Assembly (NCBI RefSeq): GCF_006442795.2
Contig: NZ_CP083957.1
Span: 248,001-312,000 of the forward strand
DNA: 64,000 nt
Direction: 5' to 3'
Source: Mesorhizobium sp. B1-1-8
Lineage (GTDB): Bacteria > Pseudomonadota > Alphaproteobacteria > Rhizobiales > Rhizobiaceae
Below the pieces are notes generated by a model. That model did not search any database, had not been told where the DNA came from, and worked only from the letters and a program-made list of their open reading frames with translations. The stretch's first letter is position 1. Every line of letters begins with the position of its first letter. Below, piece after piece: positions 8,587 through 16,933 of the stretch. Both the position numbers and the translations under genes were made by a program.

Positions 8587-9909
8587 TTATTTGGCGGCTG
8601 AGGCCGCCTTGCGCACCTCGTCCATGACCTGCTCAGGTGTCATCGAGCCACCCGCCAGCGCTTGCAGGCTGGACAGCCATACAGCCGCAACGCGCGGCGG
8701 ATTGGCGGTGTCCAGCCAGGGCATGAGGTAGGAAGCCGCGTTGATGTCCTTGAGGCCCTCGACCACCGAAGCGCTCATGTTCGATTCCGAGGCGCCGCCG
8801 ATGGTAGCGCTCGGCTGGCCGTAAGGTGGCGCCGACAGGATCTGCGCGTTTTCCTTCGAGGTCACGAACTTCATGAAATCGATCGCTAGCGGGATTTTCT
8901 TGGAGGCCGCATTGATCATGTAGCCTTCGGGAGCGCCCTCGATCGATTTCGGGTCGCCCTTGGCGCCATCGGGCACGGGCAGCCTGAAAAAGCCGAAATC
9001 AGCCGGCTTCAGCGCCGAGTCCGGCGTCGCGGCCTGATCGAACTCGATGATTTCCTGATAGTACATGGCCGACTGCGCATTGGTGAAAGCCTGCAGGGCC
9101 GAGGCATACGACGTGCCATTGACCTCGGCGCCATCGGTGCAGCGCTGGACGAGCTGGCTGAACTCTCTAAGCGAGGCGACATAGCCTGGATCGGTGTATT
9201 CGGCGCTGGCCGGATCGAAGTCGCGCTCCAAAGTCGCCTGCGGCACGTTGTAGGCGAGCAGCTGGCCGACATAATGGACCGCCGGCCACGCTTCCTTGTT
9301 GCCCAGCGAGATCGGCGTCGTGCCCGATTTGCGGATGGCGTCGCAGCTGGCCAGCAGCTCTTCGAAATTGGCAGGCGCCTTCAGGCCGAGCTTGGCGAAC
9401 ATCTGCTTGTTGTAGCCCATGAACTTGGCATCCTGGTAAAGCGGGATGCCATAGGGCTTGCCGTTGTACTCGAACGCCTTGACGGCGGCCGGAGAGAGCG
9501 TCTTGCCCCAGTCGGTGTCCGGACCGATGACCTTGCTCAGGTCGACGGCGCGGTTGCCGCGCACGAAATTGCCGCCCCAGCTGCCCGTCCAGGAGAAGTA
9601 GATATCAGGAAGCGAGTTGGAGGCGACCAGCGTCTTGGTCTTGCCTTTCACGCTGTCATCGCTCTCCTGGATGAGCTCGACCTTCACGCCCGGATGGAGC
9701 TTCTCATAGGCCTGCGCCATGTTGACGAAATAAGGCGACAGCTGCTGCAGCCCGAACTTGGTCAGGATCGACAGCGTGCCGCTATATTCGACCTTGGCGT
9801 TGGGGTCGGCCGCCACCGCCGGCGAAGCGGCGGAACCGCCACTCATCGACAGGCCCAGTGATGATGCCGCGGCCACTGTGACCGCCACGACTTGCAGCGA
9901 ACGTTTCAT
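8587..9909 (-). CDS. Extracellular solute-binding protein of the Amadori ABC importer
   Basis: A 440-aa family-1 solute-binding protein. A signal peptide (MKRSLQVVAVTVAAASSLGL, probable cleavage after AVAADP or earlier) directs it to the periplasm. The mature part has features of the UgpB/MalE fold, such as DIYFSWTGSWGGNFVRG, GKPYGIPLYQDAKFMGYN and a C-terminal EQVMDEVRKA. The start is chosen for AAGGAG eight bases upstream. Since it lies between the deglycase gene and the permeases, its ligand is probably a fructosyl-amino acid; the family itself binds many sugars. Confidence 0.9.
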   Translation of the reverse strand: MKRSLQVVAVTVAAASSLGLSMSGGSAASPAVAADPNAKVEYSGTLSILTKFGLQQLSPYFVNMAQAYEKLHPGVKVELIQESDDSVKGKTKTLVASNSLPDIYFSWTGSWGGNFVRGNRAVDLSKVIGPDTDWGKTLSPAAVKAFEYNGKPYGIPLYQDAKFMGYNKQMFAKLGLKAPANFEELLASCDAIRKSGTTPISLGNKEAWPAVHYVGQLLAYNVPQATLERDFDPASAEYTDPGYVASLREFSQLVQRCTDGAEVNGTSYASALQAFTNAQSAMYYQEIIEFDQAATPDSALKPADFGFFRLPVPDGAKGDPKSIEGAPEGYMINAASKKIPLAIDFMKFVTSKENAQILSAPPYGQPSATIGGASESNMSASVVEGLKDINAASYLMPWLDTANPPRVAAVWLSSLQALAGGSMTPEQVMDEVRKAASAAK

Positions 9910-9937
9910 AAGCAGCTCCTTGCCAGGTGAGAGTGGA

Positions 9938-10951
9938 TCAGTATTCAACGCGTTTGTAGTAGCGGCGTGTCGTCAGCGGGTGGTTGCGCAGCACTTCAAG
10001 ATGCGCGCTCAACCGCTCGAGCAAGGTGGCGAGCAGGACCGGAGAGATCATGGTGCGCACCTGCTTTGAGATGCCCGGCAATTTGACCGACGCGGCATCG
10101 AGTACGCGCACGCGATCCGTATAGCGCCTGGCGAAATTCTCGACCCGGTCGGCCAGGGGCCGAAGGGCATCCTCACCCTTGAACACAAAGACGCTGACCC
10201 CCGGCTCGACCAGTTCCAGCGTGCCATGGAAGAAGTCCGCGGCATGCACCGGGCGGGTCCGGATCCACTGCATCTCTTCCAGGATGCACATGCCGTAATA
10301 GTTGGCTTGCGGCCAGACCGACCCGGCGCCGGTGAAGATGTGATAGGTCTCGTCCTTGATGGTCCTGGCCAGCTCGGCGGCCTCGTCCTCGAAGTCGGCC
10401 TTGGCATCGGCGAGCAGGCCCGGCAAAAGCTTCAGCTCGGCGACGGCCGCGTCGAAGCCATCATATTGTCCGCGCTCGGCCAGCAGCGCCAGGACGATCA
10501 GCAACGTCTGCAGGTAGAAGGATTCCGAGGAGGTGTCGTCCTCGGCGAAATTCGTGAAATTGTGGTCGGCTTCCTGCGCGATCGGCGTGTCGGAATGACC
10601 GGTCAGCGAGATCGTGCGCACGCCTCGCTTTTTCAGGAACGTCATGAGCTCCACACTTTCCTTGGTCGTGCCCGACAGTGACGGAATGACGACCGCGGCC
10701 TTGCTGTCGAGACCGGCCGGTGGATCGAGAACGACCTGCGCCGGATATTCGGCGCTCACCGGAAATGTCGAATGGCGCTTGGCCAGTTCGATCGCCGGCA
10801 GCGTCAGAAGCTGGACGCCACCGGTTCCCATGAAGAATAGCCGCTCGACGCCATCCGAAAGCAGTGTGCGCATCAGCGAGCGCGCCTCCCCGGCAATGGA
10901 AACGGCACCGCCCTGGATCTTGATGAAGCGGTCCCTATCGAAATTCAGCAT
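9938..10951 (-). CDS. frlB: SIS-domain deglycase, fructoselysine-6-phosphate deglycase-like
   Basis: A 337-aa double-SIS protein. It ends RRYYKRVEY, as FrlB ends RRYYGGLVEY, and carries FFHGTLELVEPG where FrlB has FRHGPLEIVEPG. The deglycase Glu/His pair is kept: Glu226 and His242 are 16 residues apart, the spacing of Glu214/His230 in Salmonella FraB. The enzyme would split a 6-phosphofructosyl-amino acid into glucose 6-phosphate and the free amino acid. Ribosome site AAGGAAG supports the start. It is the first structural gene of the operon after the LacI regulator. Confidence 0.8.
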   Translation of the reverse strand: MLNFDRDRFIKIQGGAVSIAGEARSLMRTLLSDGVERLFFMGTGGVQLLTLPAIELAKRHSTFPVSAEYPAQVVLDPPAGLDSKAAVVIPSLSGTTKESVELMTFLKKRGVRTISLTGHSDTPIAQEADHNFTNFAEDDTSSESFYLQTLLIVLALLAERGQYDGFDAAVAELKLLPGLLADAKADFEDEAAELARTIKDETYHIFTGAGSVWPQANYYGMCILEEMQWIRTRPVHAADFFHGTLELVEPGVSVFVFKGEDALRPLADRVENFARRYTDRVRVLDAASVKLPGISKQVRTMISPVLLATLLERLSAHLEVLRNHPLTTRRYYKRVEY

Positions 10952-11046
10952 GTCGTTCTTCCTTGTATGCGGATCCGGCAGGGCCTCTGCCCTGGGCGCT
11001 AGCGTCAATGCGCCGTCTAATTAGCTTTGACCGTCTCCCTGGGATA

Positions 11047-11060
11047 TGAGATCGATCTCA
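11047..11060. promoter_or_regulatory. Candidate LacI-family operator
   Basis: TGAGATCGATCTCA is a perfect 14-bp palindrome with the central CG typical of LacI/GalR-family operators. It lies about 95 bp before the deglycase start, between the regulator gene and the operon it should control. This position would suit repression of the structural genes, relieved by a pathway sugar. Binding is inferred. Confidence 0.5.
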
Positions 11061-11141
11061 CATCGGATAATGGACACGCATGTTTGCGCTTTGCAAGCCC
11101 CCTCATTCTAAATTTGTAACTCTGGCGTCTTGAGGCGCCGG

Positions 11142-12164
11142 TCAGCGCCTGCGGGGTCGAGCCACCGAGCCGCGCACGATCAGCCGCGTCGGGAAGTGGA
11201 TGTCGCGTGGCGCCACCTTCTTGCCCGCCAATCGTTCGAGCAGCAGCTTGGCGGCAAGCGGCCCGATCTCGGAAATGGGCTGGGCGATGACCGTGATCTG
11301 CGGATCGGTGAAGGTGGCGAGATTGAAATCGTCGAAGCCGACCAGCGAGACATCATGGGGGACGGAAAGCCCCATCGAGCGCAGGCCCAGAAGCGCGCCC
11401 TGGGTCATCAGGCTATCGACCGTAAACAACGCTGTCGGACGATTGCGCCGGCTGAACAGCCTGATGGTGGCCTCGATGGCATGCTCGACAGTCGAACGCG
11501 ACACACTGATCAGCGATTCATCGAGCGCAACGCCATGCGTGTGCAGCGAATTTAAATAGCCTGCGAGACGCTCCTGCGCGGTGAAGATGCGTGATTCGTC
11601 CCGCAGCAGACCGATGCGCTCGTGGCCGTTGGCGACCAGATAGTCGACCGCCTCGCGCGCCCCCCCTTCATTGTCGACGACCACGCTGTCGCATTGCATG
11701 TCCTTGACGACGCGGTCGATCAGCACGATCGGCCAACCGTCACGCGCCAACTGCCGGATATGCTGGCTGTCGGTTGCCGACGTCGGGGCCAGGATGAAGC
11801 CGCGAACGCTGAGCGCGCGCAGGCTTTCCAGCAATTCCTTTTCCTGCTCGACATTCTCCTCGCTGCTGGCGATCAGCAGGTTGTGGCGATGCTTGCGCAA
11901 CTCCACCTCAATGTCGTGGGCTATTCGAGCGAAGAAGGGATTTTGGATATCGCCCGGCACGAAGCCGACGATCGGCAACTGTCCGCTGCGCAGCGCCTGG
12001 GCGACGAGGTTTCCGCGATAACCCAATTTTTCAGCGGCTTCCAACACGCGAAGCGCCGTCTCGTCGCCGACATAGCCATAACTGTTGAGCGCCCGCGCAG
12101 CGGTGGCGCGCGACACCTTGGCGGCTGCCGCAACGTCTTTCAGGGTGATGCCTTTTTGCGTCAT
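11142..12164 (-). CDS. LacI-family transcriptional regulator
   Basis: A 340-aa regulator. The N-terminal helix-turn-helix reads LKDVAAAAKVSRATAARAL, followed by the hinge helix (LGYRGNLVAQALRSG) and a periplasmic-binding-protein-like sensor domain (VGFVPGDIQNPFFARIAHDI, then VSLVGFDDFNLATF near the C-terminus). GGGAGA eight bases before the chosen ATG supports this start; the longer frame has no ribosome site. It lies upstream of and on the same strand as the deglycase-importer operon, with a LacI-type palindrome between them, so it most likely senses an Amadori compound or its phosphate. Confidence 0.9.
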   Translation of the reverse strand: MTQKGITLKDVAAAAKVSRATAARALNSYGYVGDETALRVLEAAEKLGYRGNLVAQALRSGQLPIVGFVPGDIQNPFFARIAHDIEVELRKHRHNLLIASSEENVEQEKELLESLRALSVRGFILAPTSATDSQHIRQLARDGWPIVLIDRVVKDMQCDSVVVDNEGGAREAVDYLVANGHERIGLLRDESRIFTAQERLAGYLNSLHTHGVALDESLISVSRSTVEHAIEATIRLFSRRNRPTALFTVDSLMTQGALLGLRSMGLSVPHDVSLVGFDDFNLATFTDPQITVIAQPISEIGPLAAKLLLERLAGKKVAPRDIHFPTRLIVRGSVARPRRR

Positions 12165-12665
12165 TGGTCTCCCGCGACCGGGTCGTTGCGCGTCAGATTG
12201 CCTTCCGGCTCGGCACTGCAGTCGCCGTTGTGCCGCATATTGGCGCATTCTCAAAGTGCCAAGAGCGGTCGCGGATGCCTTCTTCACCGAGCCTGGACGA
12301 GCACAGTTCAACCTAGCAAGCCTGAACCATCACCTGGATCGTAGCACTGATCGACACTCCCGGACCTGCCCATACGCTATGGGTGTACTAGCGAGGTCGC
12401 TCCTGGGGGCCAGCGATTTTTAGATAAGGTGAAAATTGCGTACAGTTCTGCAAGCCGGATATTTCATCCTTCCAGCCCAGCATCACGCGCCTGAGCTGGC
12501 TGTGTGAGACATCGACATTACAAAACAATTACCTTCAATATCCGAACGTCTGCTGTCTCAGTGCACAAGCTTCCCACTGTACCCGCCGCCGTTTCCATCG
12601 GTTCCGGAATGTCCTAACCTTGAGCAAGAGCCGCCCCAATCCACTGCCACTTGCCTTCATCAAGA
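12165..12665. other. Gene-poor stretch
   Basis: About 500 bases upstream of the LacI regulator with no frame that resembles a protein. It should contain the regulator's promoter, but no clear -35/-10 pair or hairpin stood out. Confidence 0.4.
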
Positions 12666-12908
12666 TCAGCCTGCTCGACCAGCGCCGATCTCCTCCAGAT
12701 TTTCCAACGCCTCTGATGCTGCGCCCGTGGCGGCGTCATGTTGGCGGCGCGCTTCTTTCCGCCCTTCGACCCCAAGCTCTTTGGCGGCGGCGCTCTTGCC
12801 GTCGTCCGGCGTGTCGTCGCGTTCCTCGCCTGTGGCTATGCGCATGACGCGGACGGCGTTGCCGATCACATCGGCGGGGCGCTTCTGGCCTTTAGGTCCG
12901 GTTCGCAT
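12666..12908 (-). pseudogene. Small rhizobial basic protein with a frameshift
   Basis: The frame opens MRTGPKGQKRPADVIGNAVR then VMRIATGEE, the conserved start of a small rhizobial protein family of unknown function. After AAKELG the current frame reads VEGRKEARRQHDAATG, but the next frame reads SKGGKKRAANMTP, the glycine/lysine-rich end expected for the family. One extra G in the GGGG tract explains the switch. Either the gene is inactive or makes an altered C-terminus, or this is a sequence error. It sits directly upstream of the unknown region and tail-to-head with the GYD gene. Confidence 0.5.
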
Positions 12909-13241
12909 CTAGGCTTGTTCTCCAGGCGGTCGATATTTAATCGACGATGCCTTTTGCAGCGCCGCAAGCGTGTCCTCCACGGTCAGAAGGACAGTCGTCT
13001 GAATGGAACTCAGCGCTCCGCCTGAGCCGATCGCGAGCGCCGTGGCCGCCATCGAGACGTTGTGCGGAGCCTCCCACAAGTTGTAGCCATCGTGCTCACC
13101 AAAGGCGTACCAGAAGCCGTGCAACTTTCCGCCAACCGCTTCTATGTACTGCTTCGCCGCTTCTCGGCGGTCCTCCGGGTTCTTGATGAGCTTAGCCCAT
13201 GTGGCCGGCGTGTAGCTGAACCGGGTTAGGTATAATGGCAT
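12909..13241 (-). CDS. GYD domain protein
   Basis: A 110-aa protein that fits the GYD family: LYLTRFSYTPATWAKLIKNPEDR at the start, GGKLHGFWYAFGEHDGYNLWEAP in the middle (the GYD-like core), then a helix with VSMAATALAIGSGG. The fold is a small ferredoxin-like dimer; no enzymatic role is established. The start has GGAGG nine bases upstream, so the longer frame is rejected. No signal peptide is seen. Confidence 0.8.
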   Translation of the reverse strand: MPLYLTRFSYTPATWAKLIKNPEDRREAAKQYIEAVGGKLHGFWYAFGEHDGYNLWEAPHNVSMAATALAIGSGGALSSIQTTVLLTVEDTLAALQKASSIKYRPPGEQA

Positions 13242-13540
13242 GGTCTTATCCTCCGTGCTTTCCGGCAAGCATATAGGAGTTCGGCCTATCGTGCGACAGT
13301 CGCTTGACCCCGATTGACGGAGTGGCAAATTTCAAACTGAGACACTACCTCGAAGGCCGACCGCTGGCTGGTCGTCAGGTCGGCGAGCGCGACGAGATTT
13401 TGGTGAGGTATGAGCCAAACCAAGCCTCGGGCGGTCAACCCTCCGAAGTTGACACGGAGACGTTCATGGCCCGCGGGCCTGGCTCACCCGAAGGCAAAGG
13501 CTTGATCGATCTGCTGGCGTCGGTATCCCTCGCCGCTCCG

Positions 13541-14296
13541 TCACGTCTTCCGCCCTCCCTTGCGCGCCGCTTGCGGTTTGATCCTGATGCGCAACGTTCC
13601 GCCCTCTGGACGGTCAAGCTCAAATGCGTTGGTCCTGCGGACGAGATCGCTCAGCTTGCGAAAGCCGAATGTGCGGGGATCGAAGTCGGAAGCGAGATTG
13701 GCAAGCTGCGTGCCGACCGCACCGAGCGGAACCCAGCCATCCTCGCTTTCCATCTGCGCGATGATCTTCCGAATGATCGGCACGGCCGCTGAAGGCGGCT
13801 GCAATGGCTTCATGCTCGATACGGCCTCAGGTTCATTTTCAGGCGCGGACGACAGCAGGTTCTCGGTATAGACAAATCGCCGGCATGCCTGGCGGAAGCT
13901 CTCGGGCGTCTTCTGCTCGCCGAAGCCGAATACGTCGATTCCCTGTTCGCGTATCCGGGCCGCGAGCCGGGTGAAATCGCTGTCGGAGGAGACTAGGCAG
14001 AAACCGTCGAACCGACCGCTATGGAGCAGATCCATCGCGTCGATGACGAGGGTGATGTCGGACGCATTCTTGCCCGTCGTGTAGGCGAACTGTTGCTGGG
14101 GTATGATTGCGTGCTTCGAAAGAACGTCGGCCCAAGCTTTCGAGCGCGAGCTGGAAAAATCGCCATAGATACGACGCACGCTGGCCTCGCCGATTTTGGC
14201 AATCTCCTCGAACAGACCATCGGCAATCTTGGCCGAGGCATTGTCGGCATCAATCAGAACGGCAAGGCGTGGCGACCGCGGTTCGGACGATATCAT
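13541..14296 (-). CDS. NYN-domain putative ribonuclease with C-terminal LOTUS/OST-HTH domain
   Basis: A 251-aa LabA-like protein. The PIN-type NYN domain runs from about residue 10 to 145, with acidic residues in VLIDADNAS, SDITLVIDAMD and SSDSDFTRLAARIREQG that would bind metal. After a Pro-rich linker, residues about 175-245 (IIRKIIAQMESEDGWVPLGA, DFDPRTFGFRKLSDLVRR) match an OST-HTH/LOTUS domain, which binds RNA. This suggests RNA cleavage or RNA turnover in the cytosol. The ribosome site (TAAGGAAAG) overlaps the stop of the upstream zinc-ribbon gene, 10 bp away, so the two are coupled. Confidence 0.85.
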   Translation of the reverse strand: MISSEPRSPRLAVLIDADNASAKIADGLFEEIAKIGEASVRRIYGDFSSSRSKAWADVLSKHAIIPQQQFAYTTGKNASDITLVIDAMDLLHSGRFDGFCLVSSDSDFTRLAARIREQGIDVFGFGEQKTPESFRQACRRFVYTENLLSSAPENEPEAVSSMKPLQPPSAAVPIIRKIIAQMESEDGWVPLGAVGTQLANLASDFDPRTFGFRKLSDLVRRTNAFELDRPEGGTLRIRIKPQAARKGGRKT

Positions 14297-14306
14297 AGAG
14301 CTTTCC

Positions 14307-14480
14307 TTAGCGCTGTTCGTGCCACCTGAAGTTCTTGCTCTCAATGTCAATGATGTCGCCGCAGTTCGAGCATTCCATCTGAGTGTGAATACGAATCCAG
14401 CCGACGAGCGTCTTCGCCTGATGATGGCAACGGGGACATTCCACGTCGATTTCGAAGGTGTCTGTCTCCCGCCTTGTCAT
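14307..14480 (-). CDS. Zinc-ribbon small protein
   Basis: A 57-aa protein with two CxxC knuckles, VECPRCHH and MECSNCGD, separated by about 20 residues (QAKTLVGWIRIHTQ), a classic zinc-ribbon layout. It starts nine bases after the stop of the 44-aa gene and ends ten bases before the NYN-LOTUS gene. Such ribbons often bind nucleic acid or act as adaptors. Here it may be a partner of the downstream RNA-directed protein; that is inference from position. Confidence 0.7.
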   Translation of the reverse strand: MTRRETDTFEIDVECPRCHHQAKTLVGWIRIHTQMECSNCGDIIDIESKNFRWHEQR

Positions 14481-14489
14481 CGCGATGCC

Positions 14490-14624
14490 TTAGCGTTCAT
14501 CAGCAGTGGCCTGCTGATCTTCCTTCTTTTCTACAGACGAGGGTTTCTGCCTTTCCCGGCAAGCTTGGCTCCTTTCTTTGCCGCCTTGCCTCGGCTCATA
14601 CCGATAGTTCGGCGTCATCGCCAT
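14490..14624 (-). CDS. Small basic protein (44 aa)
   Basis: A 44-aa polar protein, MAMTPNYRYEPRQGGKERSQ at the start and many Lys/Glu/Gln at the end. GGGAGAG eight bases upstream supports translation. It resembles short rhizobial proteins that begin NYRYE/NYKFE; the neighbouring frame reads SRGKAAKKGAKLAGKG, closer to what such proteins have next, so a frameshift is possible. It is the first gene of the three-gene unit with the zinc ribbon and the NYN protein. Confidence 0.45.
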   Translation of the reverse strand: MAMTPNYRYEPRQGGKERSQACRERQKPSSVEKKEDQQATADER

Positions 14625-14746
14625 TGGAACTCTCCCTATTCAGGTATGGTAGTTTCGTCAGTCAAAAATGCTCGCTGAGGTCGGAATGCTGGATCGCAAT
14701 CCGGCCAGCGCGCGCGGTTCAAACCGGGCAGTCGCTGGCGCCAAGC

Positions 14747-14998
14747 TCAGTAAATCTCAACCGTGCGGTCGTAGCTGATCCCCGCACCCTTAAGCGCGGC
14801 AAGGAATGCTACGCTCGCGTCATCGGGAGCACCATCTTCGGCGCAACAATTCATGGCCTCCGTCCAGGCCAGGCTGTCATTTCCAGGCCAGTGGTCAAAC
14901 AGGAAATCCGAGGCCTGCGCGACGGACTCGATGAGAGTGAAGCCGCTCGGCCCGGCGACATAGACAACCACAGGAACCCGGAATCTTTTGCCAGCCAT
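14747..14998 (-). CDS. DUF982 domain protein
   Basis: An 83-aa protein that fits DUF982, a family almost confined to rhizobia: PVVVYVAGPSGFTLIESVAQASDFLFDHWPG, then ALKGAGISYDRTVEIY-like closing residues. Function unknown; the genes are typically present in many copies per genome, mostly on accessory replicons. It stands alone between the decayed small-gene cassette and the 44-aa gene, all on the minus strand. Confidence 0.7.
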   Translation of the reverse strand: MAGKRFRVPVVVYVAGPSGFTLIESVAQASDFLFDHWPGNDSLAWTEAMNCCAEDGAPDDASVAFLAALKGAGISYDRTVEIY

Positions 14999-15041
14999 CG
15001 TGCACCCTAAGCCCGACTGCGCGGAAAGACGAGCGCGGAAT

Positions 15042-15707
15042 TCAGCCCGCTTTGATCGCTTCCGGATACGGCTTCCGGAAATCGGCGGCGGTCAAAGTAA
15101 CAGGAGTCGCGGCGATTGCGGGCATACACTTTTCCGGCCACGGTCCTGGATGGAGGTCCGTAAGGCGTCGAATGCCGAAAGACAGGCCGTCTCGGCGCTT
15201 CCTTTCCGCCCAGGGCAACACCGATCTGGCCAGCGCCTCTGCTTCGATGAAGAAACGGATTTGAGGGACAGCATGCTTCGGGTCGCTTCCGCACGGTTGA
15301 GCCGGATCATGAAAGCGCCGTTCATGCCCGTGAAGACGTGATAGACGGTCCAAGAACGATCGGCCTCCACGCTGCGGCAATCGCCTACCCGCGCATCGCC
15401 GCGATTTTCCTCGTCCGGATGAGCCCATGCAGCGAGCGGCATCGGTGGCATGGTTGCCGGCATTCATGATGTCGGCCCTTTGTCTATGTCCGCCTGCGCG
15501 GGCAATGACGCCGCAATAGATGGTCGCGCCCTCGTCGTCGGCGATGGCAACGGCATCTGGCCACTGCGGCATGTTCAGCGTATTTGCCAGAATGCGGGCT
15601 ATCTCGATCGCTGCTTCACGATCGACCGCTTCCACAGTCTCACGGCCAACGACGGCGTGCGCATCGTCGGCAACGCGCGTGCGATAGAATTCGATCACCA
15701 CTTTCAT
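15042..15707 (-). CDS. Cassette copy 1, gene D: small unknown protein fused by frameshift to its neighbour
   Basis: The first 70 residues (MKVVIEFYRTRVADDAHAVV ... TLNMPQWPDAVAIADDEGAT) are a close paralogue of the 82-aa gene at 29920-30168. There the protein stops soon after the matching GVL; here a one-base change keeps the frame open and adds about 140 residues that are mostly the neighbouring gene E read in mixed frames (GLSFGIRRLTDLHPGPW). The first part may still fold; the tail is unlikely to be meaningful. It starts by ATGA overlap with the preceding small gene. No known function. Confidence 0.5.
   Translation of the reverse strand: MKVVIEFYRTRVADDAHAVVGRETVEAVDREAAIEIARILANTLNMPQWPDAVAIADDEGATIYCGVIARAGGHRQRADIMNAGNHATDAARCMGSSGRGKSRRCAGRRLPQRGGRSFLDRLSRLHGHERRFHDPAQPCGSDPKHAVPQIRFFIEAEALARSVLPWAERKRRDGLSFGIRRLTDLHPGPWPEKCMPAIAATPVTLTAADFRKPYPEAIKAG
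15092..15463 (-). pseudogene. Cassette copy 1, gene E remnant
   Basis: The frame MPATMPPMPLAAWAHPDEEN then ADRSWTVYHVFTGMNGAFMI is recognisably related to gene E of the second cassette (SKLIAPWTDFHVFS). Further on, homology moves into a second frame (FFIEAEALARSVLPWAERK, then TAADFRKPYPEAIK), so at least one frameshift has occurred. It overlaps the readthrough tail of gene D. Function unknown. Confidence 0.45.
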
Positions 15708-15838
15708 CCGAGCCTGTCGCGAACAAGCATTGTGCCGTCAGTCTTTGCTCTTGCTTGGCGTGGATGCCGCCAGCCTATTGGATTGAAGAACGCTCTCTCA
15801 TGCTTGGCCGGTATCTTTTCCTGCTTCGGCTTTCTCAT
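15704..15838 (-). pseudogene. Cassette copy 1, gene C remnant
   Basis: A 44-codon frame starting MRKPKQEKIPAKHERAF. The intact relative (29763-29906) has MSKGQKRSSREIRKPKQEKV, so the normal start is lost and only RKPKQEK is shared; the C-terminus no longer matches. It overlaps by ATGA with both the gene before and gene D after it, so the operon architecture survives although the coding content has drifted. Confidence 0.4.
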
Positions 15839-16141
15839 CCCGCGCTTCGAGCGCTTCCGAACGTCCTTTCGATGAGCGCTACGTTGTCGCCGGGTAACAC
15901 GTATCGACCAAATCCAGCCCCTCCTCCGTCACCACCCGGTCATGCGGTTCGCTTTCGCTGCGAACGCGGTATTGCGGCGAGTTTCGCTTCGACTGCAGGG
16001 TAAGGGTGACACGGTAGATCTCGTCAGTCTTCGGACCGACGCCAATACCGCCCTCCAGCCGGACCGCCTGTCTGATTTCGAAAAGACGTGCCGGGGCTCC
16101 GTGCTGGATCGGCGTGCGTTGCGTTGCATGAGGGTGGTCAT
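15835..16141 (-). pseudogene. Cassette copy 1, gene B remnant (two frameshifts)
   Basis: Reads MTTLMQRNAR in one frame, then LFEIRQAVRLEGGIGVGPKT and DEIYRVTLTLQSKRNSPQYR in a second, then PGDNVALIERTFGSARSAG in a third. All three pieces line up with the single intact frame of the gene at 29468-29836, so two indels have broken this copy. The family is unknown; the intact copy has an SH3-like beta-rich look. Confidence 0.6.
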
Positions 16142-16391
16142 CGTTGTCTCCGGTCCTTGTCCAGCGCCGCTTCGAGTGAGGCCGGTTCGATGGGCACCAT
16201 TTGCTGTGTGGACCCGTTCGCGGACCCCGCTGGTAGGTGAATGAACATAGCCATTCGGTGCGGGAAGCCGCTTCGAGAGACTCCTCATCGAGATCGCCGC
16301 CATACGCTCCGGCCGGGTGCGGCGCATCGAAGCCAGGCAGCATAAACGCCGCATTGAAGCGAACGACGGTCGGCGTGGTGCGACTGGTCAC
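16138..16391 (-). pseudogene. Cassette copy 1, gene A remnant (frameshift)
   Basis: Starts at GTG with MTSRTTPTVVRFNAAFMLPG, matching the intact gene at 29211-29471. Near the middle, after LEAASR, the match moves one frame over to MAMFIHLPAGSANGSTQQMV and then PIEPASLEAALDKDRRQR. A single indel accounts for this. Its stop overlaps the start of gene B (ATGA), as in the intact cassette. Function unknown. Confidence 0.6.
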
Positions 16392-16654
16392 CTGCGGCTT
16401 TCTGCGGAAGCGCGTCCGTGGTCAGCGCCAGCATCATTTCAGGGCTCGAACCAACCGAGATGCCGTGCGGAGCGACGGAATACATTCGCCATCGAAAATT
16501 CAGAGGTCGAAGGCGAGCCTTCGATATGACGGGGGCCATCTCGACCATCATCGAATTCATATATTTGCGCTTTCTTGGCTAAATAAAAGGCCTAAACAGG
16601 GAGTAAAAGATTGCAGAAATTCTGCTCATCGAGCATGATATTTTTCTGACCTCG

Positions 16655-16702
16655 TAATTATTTTGAGCCCGATAATTTTCCAGGCATCGATAATTATTTT
16701 GA
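16655..16702. repeat. AT-rich direct repeats
   Basis: TAATTATTTTGA occurs twice, 36 bp apart, in an unusually AT-rich patch (about 16.56-16.75 kb) of otherwise GC-rich DNA. The patch precedes an ATG with a TAGGAGC ribosome site. It may be promoter or nucleoid-protein binding DNA; nothing more can be said from sequence. Confidence 0.3.
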
Positions 16703-16933
16703 TTATCCTATCTATCGCGCGATAAGTCGTCTATAGGAGCTTATGCATACCCATTCTGCCACAAGAAGAAAGTCGGTCCCAAAGCTTAGTCGCCCGACAT
16801 CTGGGCCAACCCGTGAAGCATGGCGTCCTGAGCACAACCGGGGCTATCTCCTGCGCGAGGCACCTCACACGTTCGGCAAGTTTGGCACAAGGCGGCGCTC
16901 GCCGTCACGGCGGGACGGGCTAGCGCGAGTGGG

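Noticed and set aside
13242..13540. Segment reading NFKLRHYLEGRP as a possible IS remnant
   Set aside because: The resemblance to transposon-end sequence is from memory only and no inverted repeat or transposase fragment was seen.
15042..15707. A single 221-aa protein with a novel C-terminal domain
   Set aside because: Comparison with 29920-30577 shows that the C-terminal two-thirds is the neighbouring gene read through a frameshift.
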